This document shows positions 1 through 11,453 of a DNA stretch of 64,000 nucleotides, piece by piece. The notes beneath the pieces are model-generated. The model searched no databases and was not told where the DNA came from. It saw only the letters and a list, made by a program, of their open reading frames with translations. Position numbers and translations under genes: made by a program. Each line of letters begins with the position of its first letter. Within the stretch, counting starts at the first letter, position 1. The DNA is from Dichetophora obliterata (taxonomy: Eukaryota; Arthropoda; Insecta; Diptera; Sciomyzidae), in NCBI GenBank assembly GCA_963920525.1, contig OY986438.1:176261093-176325092 (forward strand), given 5' to 3'.

Positions 1-999
1 CAAATTAGGAACATGGTGAATACCTGGTGGAGAAATACCGTCGGGCATAATTTTTCTGATAAGTGAGCTTTACTGATTTATTCTGTATAACGAAAACGCA
101 CAACAACGACAAGCAAGACACGAGAAGCAATAGAATTTCGTATAGAAAAAAGTATTGCTTCTAGGGTCTTGCTTGGCGTTAGTGTACTGCTTCGTGATAC
201 AGAATAATGCAGTTGAAAAATTTTGAAACAAAAATTAGATCTTAGATTCTATGAAGTGAATTAACAAACGTGTTCATTTAAATTAAATAAACACTAAATA
301 AACTATCAATAAAATTCATTTCAAAGGAATAATTGACATAAGAAGGTATCAAAACATCAGCAAGAAAACTCCAAACAATTGTATTAAGATTGAAATCACC
401 AAGGAAACACAAGAGATTATCAGTATTATTAAATGTAGAATGTAATCTAAGAATATTATCAACATGCGCAGCATATATTTATATCATCCGAACTATTTGG
501 TGGTATATAGAAGACTGTTATAAAAATTGCACCCTTTGGAAGTGAAGCCTCTAATCAAGCTGGTAGCCCCACATCTTTCATCGACCTTCTTCAACCACCA
601 AAAGTAAAACTTACTTTGAACTCTTGTGTTGACACTGAGAGCAGATATGCCCTTTCTCGCCTAAGAGAGAATAGTGTCTACAACAATGTGCGTCTGTATC
701 TTGTTTACTTGCATAAAGCACCGGTGTCTCTACCTGTATTGAAGGCAAGACCAAGACAAACCTCAAAGTCTTGATTCAGCAAGAAGGTCTATCTACTGAT
801 GTCGATGAATTGAGCCAATAATTCACCAGATTCCACGTGCAACTTGGCTTAACGAGCCTTTAAGTCAAAGAAGATCTTGACACATATGCTACTTACATAT
901 GTGAGGTCAAAACATATCTCTTATCTTCAAAAGCCCCGTAAAGAGCAGCAACAATATTATTCCTAACCAAATTATTACTCCTAATCAAAACCCCAGCCC
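1..999. other. No recognisable gene; decayed sequence upstream of a LINE relic
   Basis: No open reading frame of convincing quality is seen. Around 560-760 there is a stretch with more balanced base composition and a broken reading frame, possibly an old coding fragment, but I cannot name it. The stretch at 760-1000 leads directly into a LINE endonuclease-like relic and may be remains of the same element's first ORF. It lies upstream of the Aplip1 exons on the + strand and so may be Aplip1 intron. Confidence 0.4.
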
Positions 1000-2451
1000 A
1001 TTTTTTGTCACTTTTTACTACCAAAATGGAAAAGGATTACGTACCAAAAGCTTTTCAGTGTTCCATAATTCCCTTAAGCTTCCCTGCGACATATTTGCCG
1101 TTATTAAGACCAATCTTACGACCGACTTCAAGGATACTGAGGTCTTTGCGTCCAATTTCGTGGTTTTCAGAGACGATGATCTCGACAAAGGTGATGTCTC
1201 CTCAGGTCGTTGTGTCCTTCTTGCTATTCACAATCGCTTCGATCCAACCTTTATAAAAAATTCCCACACTACTTACTTTGAAATTATATGTGCCAAAGTT
1301 TGCAGCGCCATCTTCTTTCAACATTCGATCAGTACCATCCACTTACCTTATTTTATCTTACAATTTTAATATCAAAAATACATACTTCAAGCACTCGTAC
1401 AGTTTCAACTTTCGGAAAATTGATTTTGTAAAATTAGTAATTTTATTCAGTCGATTTCCAACACCTTTTCGATACTTCGGCACTTCTATGATCTAATTTT
1501 CGACTGCTTCACACAATCTGTCCCCTTCACCAGGCAGAAAAACTTTTCGTCATGTCCTCCATAGTACAAACTTTGGCGCGCATATTTAATTTCTCGTTCT
1601 TCTCTTGATCTCACGAATTATCTTCACTCCCCTAATCTTTTTTCCGCACTCTGTGAAACGCTATACGAGTCTTACCTTGCTCATATTCAAACTAAAGTGT
1701 TGTCGGATCCTTAAAGTTTTTACAAGTTCATCAATATCAAAAGAAAATCTGACAACTACCCATCTACCTTTACTTTTTCGGAAATCTCCTCAGACAGCCC
1801 GGAAATAATTGCGAACCTATTTGCAAATTTTTTTTAGTCAGTCATGCACAAATCATAACGATGGACTAGACTATGAATATTTTTCTTTGTTTAGGAACTG
1901 TCCTCAAACGTCGCTGGCCTCTATTGATATTACACTAGCTGCTGTGTTAGGAAAGATTAATAATCTAAAAGACGATTATTCTCCAGGACCCGATGGTTTG
2001 CCTGCTTTCTAATTCTATTTGTAATTCAGTTTTTCCTAAGTTATGGAAGAGTTCGTACATAATACCTCTGCATAAAAAGGACCTAGAAATGATATTTCCA
2101 ATTGCAGACCTATTGCAAAACTGTCATGTACTCCCAAAATTTTTGGAAGTATTATCTCTGACGTTCTCTTTTTCCATTGCAAATGTATTTTTCCTCCTAG
2201 TCAACACGGCTTCCTCAAGGGAAGATAGACTACCACTAACCTTACTGAATTTGTTTCAAGCGCTTTATGCTCGTTGGAAAGCGAGAACGAAGTTGATGTA
2301 GTTTCTACCGACTTTAGTAAAGCGTTCGACAAAATCTCACACTATCATCCTTCTTTAGCTTAAAGCCTTTGGTTTTCCATCACTGTTTATATCATGGATT
2401 AAATAATATCTCGAAGAACGCCAATACAATGTCATCTTTAGATTTTCCAAT

Positions 2452-3005
2452 TTGGAGTCTTTTACAGCTACCTTTGGTGTCCCACAAAGTAGTCACGTCC
2501 TTTGTCCTTCGTATACAAGTCCTTTGTTGTTCGTCTTAAAAATCTCTGATGTAGATGGAATCATCAAAGTTTCCAATCTCTCTGTGTATGCTGATGATAT
2601 GAAAATCTATCGGCGCATACAAACCAACGCCGATTCTTGCAATCTTCAAGATGATCTGGTTAGTTTTTCCACTTGGTGCCAAAAAAATCTTCTTGAGCTC
2701 AACGTCAGTAAATGTCAAACAATTACATATTCACGCAAGTGTATCCAGTTTCCCCCGAGAACTAATTACTTACTCGGCAATCCAGTTCCTTCTATAAGTT
2801 ATTTTTGGGACTTAGGTGCAATATGTGACCAGGAACTTCATTTCAGGTCTCAATGGGTTTCCTTAGTACTGGGTTTCGTAAAACACTGGTCCAGAGAGTT
2901 CACCAATCCTTACGTGACTAAATCTCTCTACCTTACCTCTGTTAGACCCATCCTCGAATAGGCCAGCTAGGTTTGGTCTCGTATCTACAACACCCATTCT
3001 GTCCG
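2452..3005 (+). pseudogene. Reverse transcriptase palm/thumb fragment of the LINE relic
   Basis: The longest open piece of the LINE (169 codons). It carries the GVPQSS remnant of the RT motif that normally reads GVPQGS, then SVYADDMKIYR (catalytic YADD), then CQKNLLELNVSKCQ and the VRPILE block. A TAG stop ends it at 2959-2961 while homology continues in the same frame (WSRIYNTHSVRIEAVQ). The missing glycine in the GVPQGS motif and the stop show it is dead. The same blocks occur on the other strand in the relic at 42.8-43.7 kb. Confidence 0.75.
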
Positions 3006-3524
3006 AATCGAAGCCGTTCAGCGAAAATTCATTCAATTCTGACAGTTTCAACTTACCTCTTTATGCAGACGCCTGAAAGTGATTAACATGCAAACTCTTG
3101 CAAAACGGAGGGAAGTTGCCGATGAACTCTTTATTCACCAACTTGTATGCGGAAACATTAACTGCCCAGCACTAATCCAATTAATATCCTTTAATACCAA
3201 CCTACGTAATCTTCGGTCTATTTCTCTCTCCCACTTCAACTTTCACCACACCTACTATAGATGCAGTGAACCTGTATCCAGGATGCTTCGTGTAACCGAC
3301 AATTTGATCAGCGAATTCGATTTTCATCTGAGCAGATTTCGACTCCGAAATGCCCTTCTTAACTCCAACGCCACTTCTTCTTAACTCATACGCCACTTTT
3401 TCCCAGACTCTAATGTTTTTCTTACAATTAAGAAATGGTACATATTAATGATATTTGTAAGTTCCCTTTATTACTTTTCTTCTCGTATTTTCTTTTTGAT
3501 GTGTTCTTAAAAATACGTCATTCA

Positions 3525-3545
3525 GGTGGGCAGATTACGCCCACC
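3525..3545 (+). repeat. Hairpin in LINE 3'UTR (7-bp stem, 7-nt loop)
   Basis: GGTGGGC at 3525-3531 pairs with GCCCACC at 3539-3545 across a 7-nt loop. It lies about 140 nt after the last recognisable ORF2 piece and before an A/AAATAA-rich tail. A matching stem of 6 bp with a 7-nt loop lies at the same relative place in the LINE relic on the opposite strand at 42557-42575. Confidence 0.7.
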
Positions 3546-3700
3546 ACGAATTAGAAATCTTTCGAACACTAAAACAAGGAAAAGCGAGAAAAAAATTTAA
3601 AAATAAATAAACAAATAAACCCTGCTAGAATAAGTTTAGTTCTTAGTTAATAAGCTTGTATTAAGCTTAACGAATAAATAGAATAAATAAATTAATCATA

Positions 3701-4179
3701 ACGCACAGTTGATTGAGCAGCAAATCACAATTATGCAGCAAAAAATAGATTTAAGGCATCCCTTTCTATTTGCCGTTCTAAAGAAGAGCTTTTGACAGGC
3801 TTCTTTAGAGCCTCAAAAGCATAGGCCTAAACAATTTTCGTAGCATATGTAGGTCTAAGCAATTTTCTCTTAGTAGGTCCAAGTTTCAACTTGGAACTAC
3901 TGGGTTTTCATTCGATTTTGTCAAATCTTACACAAAGATTAATTTTTGAGGAATTTGAAAAGGTTTTGGTATTTAAATTACGTATGTAGATAGGCGTTGT
4001 TTTTATCCGATTGAATTAATTTTCTTGAGGATTAACATTTTTATATTTTTCATTTCAATAGTTGCAAAACGGAATTCAAACAAATTCTTTCTAGCATTAA
4101 ACCCTTTATTATTTACTGTTAGTTTTTAGTTTGTAGCTAGTTACGTAGAGAACTTAATATGCTTATGAATTCCTTGCAG
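3701..4179 (+). other. Aplip1 intron sequence up to the splice acceptor
   Basis: AT-rich sequence without an ORF. It ends in two possible acceptors for the first visible Aplip1 exon. CCTTGCAG ends at 4179 and CATCTTTTAG ends at 4200. Both give the same phase (two bases complete the first codon), so they differ by seven codons. The polypyrimidine tract and CAG favour 4179. Confidence 0.5.
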
Positions 4180-5331
4180 CTTCCATATTACATCTTTTAG
4201 GTGGTGGTGTCGGCGGCGGCGGCAGCAGCTCTACTGTCCATGGCTCAGCATTTGGACAAATCACATTAGCTGATGAAATGATGACAAACGCACCGCGTTC
4301 ACGCCAAAATCAACGCTCATTCTTAACACTCAAATGCGGTTATTTGCTCGATGAGGATTCCAGTCCAGACTCAGAACGTCTGCAAAGTTTAGGCGATGTT
4401 GACAGTGGTCACAGCACAGCACATTCGCCCAACGACTTTAAGAGCATGTCACCACAAATAACCTCGCCTGTCTCTCAGTCACCTTTTGCACAACCATTCG
4501 GCGGCGTTCCCTTTGGTCAATTGGAAATGCTAGAGGCAACACATCGGGGTTTGCACAAATTCATACCGCGTCATCATGATGAGATTGAAGTTGAAATTGG
4601 CGATGCGATTTATGTGCAGAAGGAGGCTGATGATTTGTGGTGCGAGGGCGTTAATCTACGTACCGGACGACAGGGTGTCTTCCCCTCGGCCTATGCGGTC
4701 GATTTGGACTACAATGAGTTTGATCCGACGGTGCAGCAAGTTAAGAAGGAACGTTATCTCTTGGGATATTTGGGTTCGGTAGAGACACTGGCACACAAAG
4801 GCACCGGCGTGGTGTGTCAGGCAGTGCGTAAAATTGTGGGTGAATATGGCAATTCGCCAACGGGTCAAGTGTGCATTTTAGAGGTATCCGATCAGGGCTT
4901 GCGCATGGTGGACCGTTCAGGTCCAAAAGTGAGTTGAGCACTAAGGGTTAAGATCGAGTGATTGAAGTACATGAATAAAAACGCATTCATTTTTAATTGC
5001 AGAATAAAAAGGACAAGAAACCCTGCATAGACTACTTCTATTCGTTGAAGAATGTTTCCTTCTGTGCTTTTCATCCACGCGATCATCGTTTTATAGGCTT
5101 CATAACCAAGCATCCGACGGTACAGCGTTTTGCATGTCATGTTTTCAAGGGCTCAGAATCTACGCGACCCGTTGCTGAAGCAGTAGGGTAAGTTTTTGGT
5201 AGAATATCAAAAAAAGAACTTACACTATCCTTTATGTCGATTTTGTTTTTATTTTCAGGAGGGCATTTCAGCGTTTCTATCAAAAATTCATAGAAACTGC
5301 ATATCCCATAGAAGATATCTATATTGAGTAA
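4180..5331 (+). CDS. Aplip1: Aplip1 (JIP1 homologue), 3' part: SH3 and PTB domains, three exons
   Basis: Scaffold protein that brings JNK-pathway kinases together and links cargo such as APP-like protein to kinesin-1 in the cytoplasm and axons (family knowledge). Visible exons: about 4180 (or 4201)-4928, 5003-5187 and 5259-5331, with stop TAA at 5329-5331. Introns are 4929-5002 (GTGAGT...GCAG, phase 0) and 5188-5258 (GTAAGT...TCAG, phase 2). Counting from the Met codon at 4278, residues 86-145 form the SH3 domain (DDLWCEG and GVFPSAYAVDLDY). The PTB domain starts near residue 155 (ERYLLGYLGSVE) and runs across both introns. The C-terminus PIEDIYIE matches the JIP1 kinesin-light-chain-binding tail. 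The reading frame is open upstream of 4278, so that Met is internal. The N-terminal exons with the JNK-binding region lie outside or are not recognisable here. The frame is intact. Confidence 0.95.
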
Positions 5332-7000
5332 AATGTATTTAGATCTGTTCTCAAATATATTCTATGTAGCGCAGTTTACGCTTTATTCAATACCAAAATT
5401 AAGTAATTATATAACTACATACATAGCTTAAATTGTCTTCAAACCAAATTAAATATATAAGAGAGAGAGAAGAAAAAAAAACATATGACCTTTAGAGTTG
5501 GTGAAGAGTCCTCTTTGAGGCATGTAAATGGCGCTACAAATAAATGCAATAGCGAAGAAGTGTTAATGTATAAAACTCAATAAAAGAATATTAAGGACTA
5601 CAAGTAATTGAATATTTTAAAAAAAAATCATAAAAAAACATCTAACCTAAAACGAAATAAACCGCTTTCACTTCAATCATTCAAAGCGAAAAATCAAACA
5701 AAGATTAAGACTAGTGAATAATTCTTTAAAAGCAACTTTCTTTAAAGTTATTCTCCTTCATTATATTTTTTATGACTAGCCTAGCCCTCTTTAAAGCGTC
5801 TAATATAAAGTTTTTTCTTTAACTACATTTTAATAAAATATTGTATATTTCTGTAAATTAAGATTCTGCCTTTAATTTAAGATTATTTTTATGATTTTTT
5901 TTTTTATACAAATTTTAATTCTATAGTTAGAGCTAAGTTAAGTTGTAAAATATCAATTTGAATAAAAGTAGTTCATCAACTTAGTTTCAATTTCAAAATT
6001 TGTGCTATGGAATCAAGCAATCACTTAGCCATCAATCAAACATTCAAGCATTTATCAGCTCAAAACGGAATATAACCATTGTTTTTCTATTTCAATCATA
6101 ACTCTTCTTTTGGTATTACCCTTTGAAATTTTTTAAAAGAATTCGTTATTTTCTAAAATCTTAGTAGAAAGTGTTTTGTTATTCATAATACTAAATTTTT
6201 TTTTAATACACATTTTTTCTTAAATTATTTATTTCAAGCAATCCTTTATTTTCCTTAAGAAACTAACCGGGATAAAACTTTTTGCATAGCTGCTCACATT
6301 TTATTAATTTCTATCTTAAACCATCGCGATATGTAAATCAAAGTGTTAAAAATTTTAAATATATAAAGTAATTATGTACATATAACCAAAAGAAAATAAA
6401 AATTAACTATTTTTATAGAAGTAATAAAAAGGTATCTGCATACAAATCTTAACAAACCATTCAAAATAAACTTCTTGAACGAACGGTCAGAAAAATGCTT
6501 TAATTAAAATCATGTCAGAATCAATCAAGTAATAAACTCATTTACCAGCCTTTTTGCAAACTTTCGACACACTAACTCTAAATTAAATAAGATGAACTAA
6601 GCACATATTCAAATATCTGCGTACTTATCAACAATATCTTTAATGATTCCAACATTCGACAAACCTATTGTTTGTATTTTTGAAACTAAAAAAAAAGTAT
6701 ATATATATATATATATATGAAAAAAACAACATATTGTAAATCGTTGGCTAATACAGTACATATATACGAGTATATATGGAGTTACAAAATTCTATAAATA
6801 AATACATACATACCTAAATAGGCTATGAGTTCGATAAAGTATTATTAATCCTTATACTTTGGTATATACTCGTAAGAAAAAAAAATTCATTGAAAAAAAG
6901 TAATCTGTATTGTAAATTAATATTATAAAAATCAATAAAATCCAATATTATTATTCGAAAACTTATATCACTAAAGTTTTATTTGACACTTTTTTTAAAT
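5332..7000 (+). other. Aplip1 3'UTR candidate and AT-rich intergenic sequence
   Basis: No coding signal. AATAAA hexamers on the + strand occur at 5539-5544, 5579-5584 and 5961-5966, with more near 6410-6950, so the mRNA end cannot be fixed. A (TA)n run lies near 6700-6718. The sequence is otherwise poor in GC, with many A and T runs. Confidence 0.5.
5579..5584 (+). terminator. Candidate polyadenylation signal of Aplip1
   Basis: AATAAA about 250 nt after the stop codon, preceded by another at 5539-5544. Which site is used cannot be told from sequence. The spacing is usual for a fly 3'UTR. Confidence 0.4.
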
Positions 7001-7353
7001 ACACTCAGAAAAAAATATCCTTACACTAAGGAAAAATAAACTAAGTCTAAGGAAAATTGAACTTGAAACAGCGTCAAGGTTAAATTTCCTTCTTCTGAGG
7101 ATGTTTTATCCTTAATATAAGGAACTGTTTTTTATAAAATTAGGACAAATTTTATTGAATACAAGGTAATTTTACTTAATTATTAAGAAATATTTTTCAA
7201 ATAATTAGGAAAATTCCTTATAATGTATGATTAGATCTATGTAAACGCATGGTTAGTTGTTATGTCTTGTGTTGTCCCTGAGCCCAACCCATATTATGGT
7301 GGGTAAATTTTTCTCACTTTGGATTGTTTTGGACCGCTCTTATCGATATCATT

Positions 7354-7676
7354 GGGGCTATTCACGGTTTGAGCGTACTTTTAACAAATCGTATTTATAG
7401 CATTTGTTATTGTTCGAATTGTGAGCACCTCGCCATGTGACTGTCGTATAAAAAGACTGTGCAACTCTATGACGTATGTGATTATGCGGCTGTAGACAGA
7501 GCATAAAAATACGAGGTACAAAAAACACGTCCAAGGGCTGCTTTTATTTACGAGTGCCTGCGTATTTGCATTTGTATGCAAAACAATAGCAAAGCAAAAT
7601 GCGCTTTCGTAAATTGGCGTACAAATAGCGGATCGAACAAATGGCAGACCAGCGTATTCGAACTGTGAATGGCCTT
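7354..7676. mobile_element. MITE family 1, copy A (323 bp)
   Basis: Bounded by inverted ends GGGGCTATTCACGGTTT and (reverse complement) AAGGCCATTCACAGTT. Flanked by the direct 3-bp duplication ATT at 7351-7353 and 7677-7679. Internal sequence matches copies B and C throughout, including the GTGAGCACCTCGCCATGTGA block. No coding capacity. Confidence 0.85.
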
Positions 7677-7821
7677 ATTGAGATGTTTTGATGTTATTTG
7701 GGCTGGTTCTTAAGATGATCCAATGCGGAGAAAGTGCGAAAAAGCTGTAGTAGCTGAACTCTATTGTTATTATCTTTAAAATAAGGTAATTTTTCTTTAA
7801 CGTAAAGAAATATTTTACAAT

Positions 7822-8133
7822 AAGGCTATTCACAGCTTAAGCGTACATTTAGCAAATCGTACTTGTAGCATTAATTTATTGTTGAAACTGTGAGCACCTC
7901 GCCATGTGACTGTCGTATTCAATAATTATGCAACCCTGTGATGTATGTATTTATGCGGCTGTAGACAGAGCATAAAAATACAAGTGCAAAAACACGTCTA
8001 AGGGCTACTTTTATTTACGCTTTTTTGCGTATTTGAGCTTGCATGCAAAACAACAACAAAGCAAAATACGTTTTCGTTAATTGGCGTACAAATGACAAAT
8101 CGTAAAAATAGCATTCAAAGTGTGAATAGCCTT
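7822..8133. mobile_element. MITE family 1, copy B (312 bp)
   Basis: Begins AAGGCTATTCACAG and ends GTGAATAGCCTT. Flanked by AAT at 7819-7821 and 8134-8136. Same internal blocks and orientation as copies A and C. Confidence 0.88.
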
Positions 8134-8448
8134 AATAATTTAAGAAAAAATGTATTTATATTTATGGAATTTTTTTAATGTATGAAAGTTTTTACTTATA
8201 AAGAAGGAAATTTTCTTATTCTATTTAAAGAAAAGCCTTAGGAAAACGGAAATAATACTGACTCTGGAAGATTTTTTGATTCTCCATTAATCCTTATCTT
8301 TGCATGCTGGCAATACCGAAGCATAAATCGGTGATCTCGAAAAAAACCGAAAGCAACCAAATGTGCTATGCGTCGGCTTACTCATATCGTCATTGGGGAG
8401 AAAGAGATAGAACTCCAATTGACTTCAAATAAGGAAATTTTTAACCAT

Positions 8449-8771
8449 AAGGCTATTCACAGTTTAAGCGTACATTTAACAAATCGTATTTATAGCATTT
8501 GTTATTGTTCAAACTGTGAGCACCTCGCCATGTGACTGTTGTAATAAAAAATTATGCAACCCTGTGATGTATGTGATTAAGCGGCTGTAGACAGATCATA
8601 AAAATACAAGATACAAAAAACACGTCCAAGGGCTATTTTAATTTACGCGTGTTTTCGTCTTTTCGTTTGCATGCAAAACAACAACAAATCAAAATACGCT
8701 TTCGTAAATTGGCGTACAAATAACACATTGTACAAATAGCAGACCAGCGTATTCAAACTGTGAATAGCCTT
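8449..8771. mobile_element. MITE family 1, copy C (323 bp)
   Basis: Begins AAGGCTATTCACAGTTT and ends AAACTGTGAATAGCCTT, a 17-bp perfect terminal inverted repeat. Flanked by CAT at 8446-8448 and 8772-8774. Third copy in direct orientation within 1.4 kb. Confidence 0.9.
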
Positions 8772-8890
8772 CATGTTTCAAGAATGTCCTATTTTTGCAA
8801 TAACTTACAATTAAGACCCGTTTCCTTTCCTAGTAGGAAATTTTACTACATTGGAGGTAGTTTTTCCTTGAAATAAGGAAATTCTGGTTT

Positions 8891-9912
8891 ACTTTCAACA
8901 AGTTCATAGCTGACTTGATAAACATTTTGTCAGCTTTGAAACAGTGATGGTAGTGTGTTCACGAAAACCTAATTGCGCAAGTCGCCAACTGCACTGACAA
9001 GTGCACTGTATCGTGAATACCCCTATAGTTTTTTTTAATTTCTTAAGATTTTCTTTTTTTTTTTTTTGTGTTTAAAATGCCAGACACATGAAAGTGAAGT
9101 TTCAACAGCTTTTTTATCTGAATTTTAGTTTTTGTAACTTTTTTCACAAAATAGCTAAGGACTGGCACCCCGTTATGTGGTTTTTTAATTTTGCATTTTT
9201 GTATTTTTGTGGATTTTTTTTTTTTTGGGAATTGAGTAAGCAACGGAATCACACAATTTTTTGAAATTGTATGTGAATGTGTGGTTTCAGAAAGTATTTC
9301 AACAACATTTTATTTCAATTTTTTCAAATTTGGATTTGTACGATTTTTTTTTTATTGAAACAAAAAAAGAAATAATTTTTCGAAAAGTAAAATATCACAA
9401 GTCTGGTACTTTTCATCCAATTTTTTATGTTTGACAGCTCATTTTAAAAAACAATTACATTAAAAACGCATTAAAGACCAAAATTGGTCTATGTGAGCCT
9501 TCATCAAAAGGGGAATCCGGATTTACTTTCATTTTAAAACCGAAATGCATACCAGTTTTTTTATCAAGATGTGATCAATCAACATCTCTTGATCAATCAA
9601 TATTTAATCAAGAGATGTTTTTATTACTTCTTTGATCAAATATTAGGTAAAACTATTGTAAAACGATTTCCATTTATTGGGCTCTTGAGCGAATTCAAAA
9701 AGTTTATCAATCGGTACGAAACTTAATAGATTTTAGTTTTATATCAAATCGAATATTTTTAGCCTATAGCGTCAACAATTTGACCAAACATATATTATAC
9801 AAATAAAAAATACCTTTTTTAATTTATCGATATCAAAAAGTATCGATATTTGTTTTTATTCAAAACTTGGGTAAATCCTAACTGTACCGTTAAGTCCGTG
9901 TATATATTTAAT
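8891..9912. other. AT-rich intergenic sequence with one strong inverted repeat
   Basis: No gene seen. Long T and A runs dominate. The only clear structure is the inverted repeat at 9581-9619. Confidence 0.5.
9581..9619. repeat. Perfect 13-bp inverted repeat
   Basis: AACATCTCTTGAT at 9581-9593 and ATCAAGAGATGTT at 9607-9619, separated by 13 nt. Possible remnant of a small foldback element. Confidence 0.75.
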
Positions 9913-10084
9913 CAGTTCTATCGGGAATAACTTTGCACGCGCAATTGGAAAAGGGAGTTTTCATTTTTAAGTTAAATCTCAAGAACATTTTGAAAATTTT
10001 TAATGCAAATTTGTTTATCAAGCTTTACCTCAAAATTGAAAACTCCCTTTTCCGAATCAGAGTGAAAAATTATTCCCGATAGGG
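9913..10084. mobile_element. MITE family 2, copy 1 (about 170 bp)
   Basis: Left end CAGTTCTATCGGGAATAA and right end TTATTCCCGATAGGGC are inverted. Next inward, GGAAAAGGGAGTTTTCA faces TGAAAACTCCCTTTTCC. Related copies lie at 16345 and 58697. The target duplication is not clear here. Confidence 0.8.
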
Positions 10085-11385
10085 CCTATTTATCTTTTTT
10101 TTTTCAAAAAACATCCAAAATATTGACTTTTCACCACAAAAATGACTCAAAAGTTGTTTTTGTTGTATAAATAAAAACAAGCAAAAAATTGCTTTTCTGA
10201 CTAGAACCTTTTTTATAGTGTGCCATTTATTTGCAAAAATTCTTCCAGTTTTGCGCAAAAATTGTTTTACTGTTTTGGTCATCAAAACAACCCTATAATT
10301 TTTTTGGCGAAATTTATTTTTTCCAAAATGTTGTTTTTATATTTTTTACAAAAAAATCTAGTCTGAAAAATAACACCATTCCAAAAAATTAGGAAAACTT
10401 TCACCACAACGAATGTCGATAACATTTTCTATAATGACTTTTTCCGCAGAATCCGAATATCGTAATGGTTTTTTCAATTAACCCAAATTCTCCATATAAA
10501 TGCAAAAACTAAAAAAAAAAACCACAATTGAAAGCAACATTTTACATAAACGCTTGTTTACAAGCACAGTTTTCTTCCAATGAATTATCACATTTTTTTT
10601 ATATTGTAGAAGATAGTAAGACAGATTTTAAGGTATAAAATTTCCAATGTTTCCTTTATTTTTTGTCTGATCTTACAATAGCGAAAAGGGCATCTACATA
10701 TTTTGTTACAAGTCTAGTTTTTATATCTAACGTCTCTATTGCTAAGTCCAAAAGTTCTTCCATAATTATATCTGTTATGACAGGCGATACTGGTGATACC
10801 AAATTCGACCCCCCACAGTATATTCTAAGTTATGCATGTTGCGAAAGTTTGATGATGTCACTTCGTATAGAGGATGGGCGTGGTGATCATCCAATTTGGC
10901 CAACACTCAAATGCAGAATACTTTTAAGATATGAAAGATTATGTGTTAAATATGCTGTTAATACACACATTTTTGTGGAATTTACAGAAGTTATGTTACT
11001 TTGATGATGTCTCTTTGTATGGAAAATTGGTCGAGTGTATAAAACTCGAAACATATTGCATATCATCATTTGAAATAAAAGAAGCCATAAGTTATAAAAA
11101 TTTTACAGGAGAAGCAAAAAACTTTCAAAATTTCTCAAGCACTTGTACTGAGGGCTATTTTAATTTTGTTAATAAAAACGTCGTTTTTAGTTGTAGAAGT
11201 GTAAAATTTTACAGGAACATGTATTTTGATACGTTGCATCATAGTCAATCAAAAAGTTGATTTGATTACTTACGGCTTTTTTGATTTTATATGACGATAT
11301 GTGCATAATTTTAATTCATTAAATTAATTTTTGTGGCATTTTTAGAGACTTAACCGTTTTCATATAGTTACTTTGTATGGGAGGT
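10085..11385. other. AT-rich intergenic sequence, no supported gene
   Basis: The forward ORFs at 10663-11004 and 10931-11260 have no domain I recognise, overlap each other in different frames and show no splice or codon signal. The sequence up to about 11385 is the 5' flank of the LINE relic that follows. Confidence 0.5.
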
Positions 11386-11453
11386 GGTTCCGCACCAGGA
11401 AAACCTCGTGATATGTCAGCTCAATCTACACCATAGTAGCATCAGCATCAGCA

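Larger units (their letters stand above)
1000..3700 (+). mobile_element. Decayed non-LTR retrotransposon (jockey-clade LINE), + strand
   Basis: Fragments in all three forward frames follow the order of a jockey-type ORF2. An apurinic-endonuclease-like piece at 1058-1250 contains VFASNFVVFRDDD and a following LLAIHNRF. Reverse transcriptase pieces follow at about 1810-2970, with the catalytic-box remnant YADDMKIYR near 2588. Then come the C-terminal pieces typical of the clade: VRPILE at 2943-2960, a TAG stop, and a broken EAVQRKFIQF. Further C-terminal sequence continues at 3079-3384. After that there is a short 3'UTR with a hairpin at 3525-3545 and AAATAA-rich sequence to about 3700. Many stops and frameshifts make it inactive. 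It probably sits in an Aplip1 intron. The clade call rests on motif recognition only. Confidence 0.75.
7005..8890. repeat. TAAGGAAA-rich decayed element hosting three MITE copies
   Basis: Sequence between and around the three MITEs repeats short AAGGAAA / TTTCCTT motifs (for example 7017-7110, 7770-7810, 8195-8240, 8430-8445, 8810-8885). It opens with CACTCAGAAAAAAAT near 7005. This looks like one older repeat that the MITEs landed in. No ORF or clear terminal inverted repeat was found. Confidence 0.4.

Noticed and set aside
10663..11260. Two overlapping forward ORFs of about 110 codons
   Set aside because: Different frames, AT-rich codons, no recognisable domain and no splice pattern.
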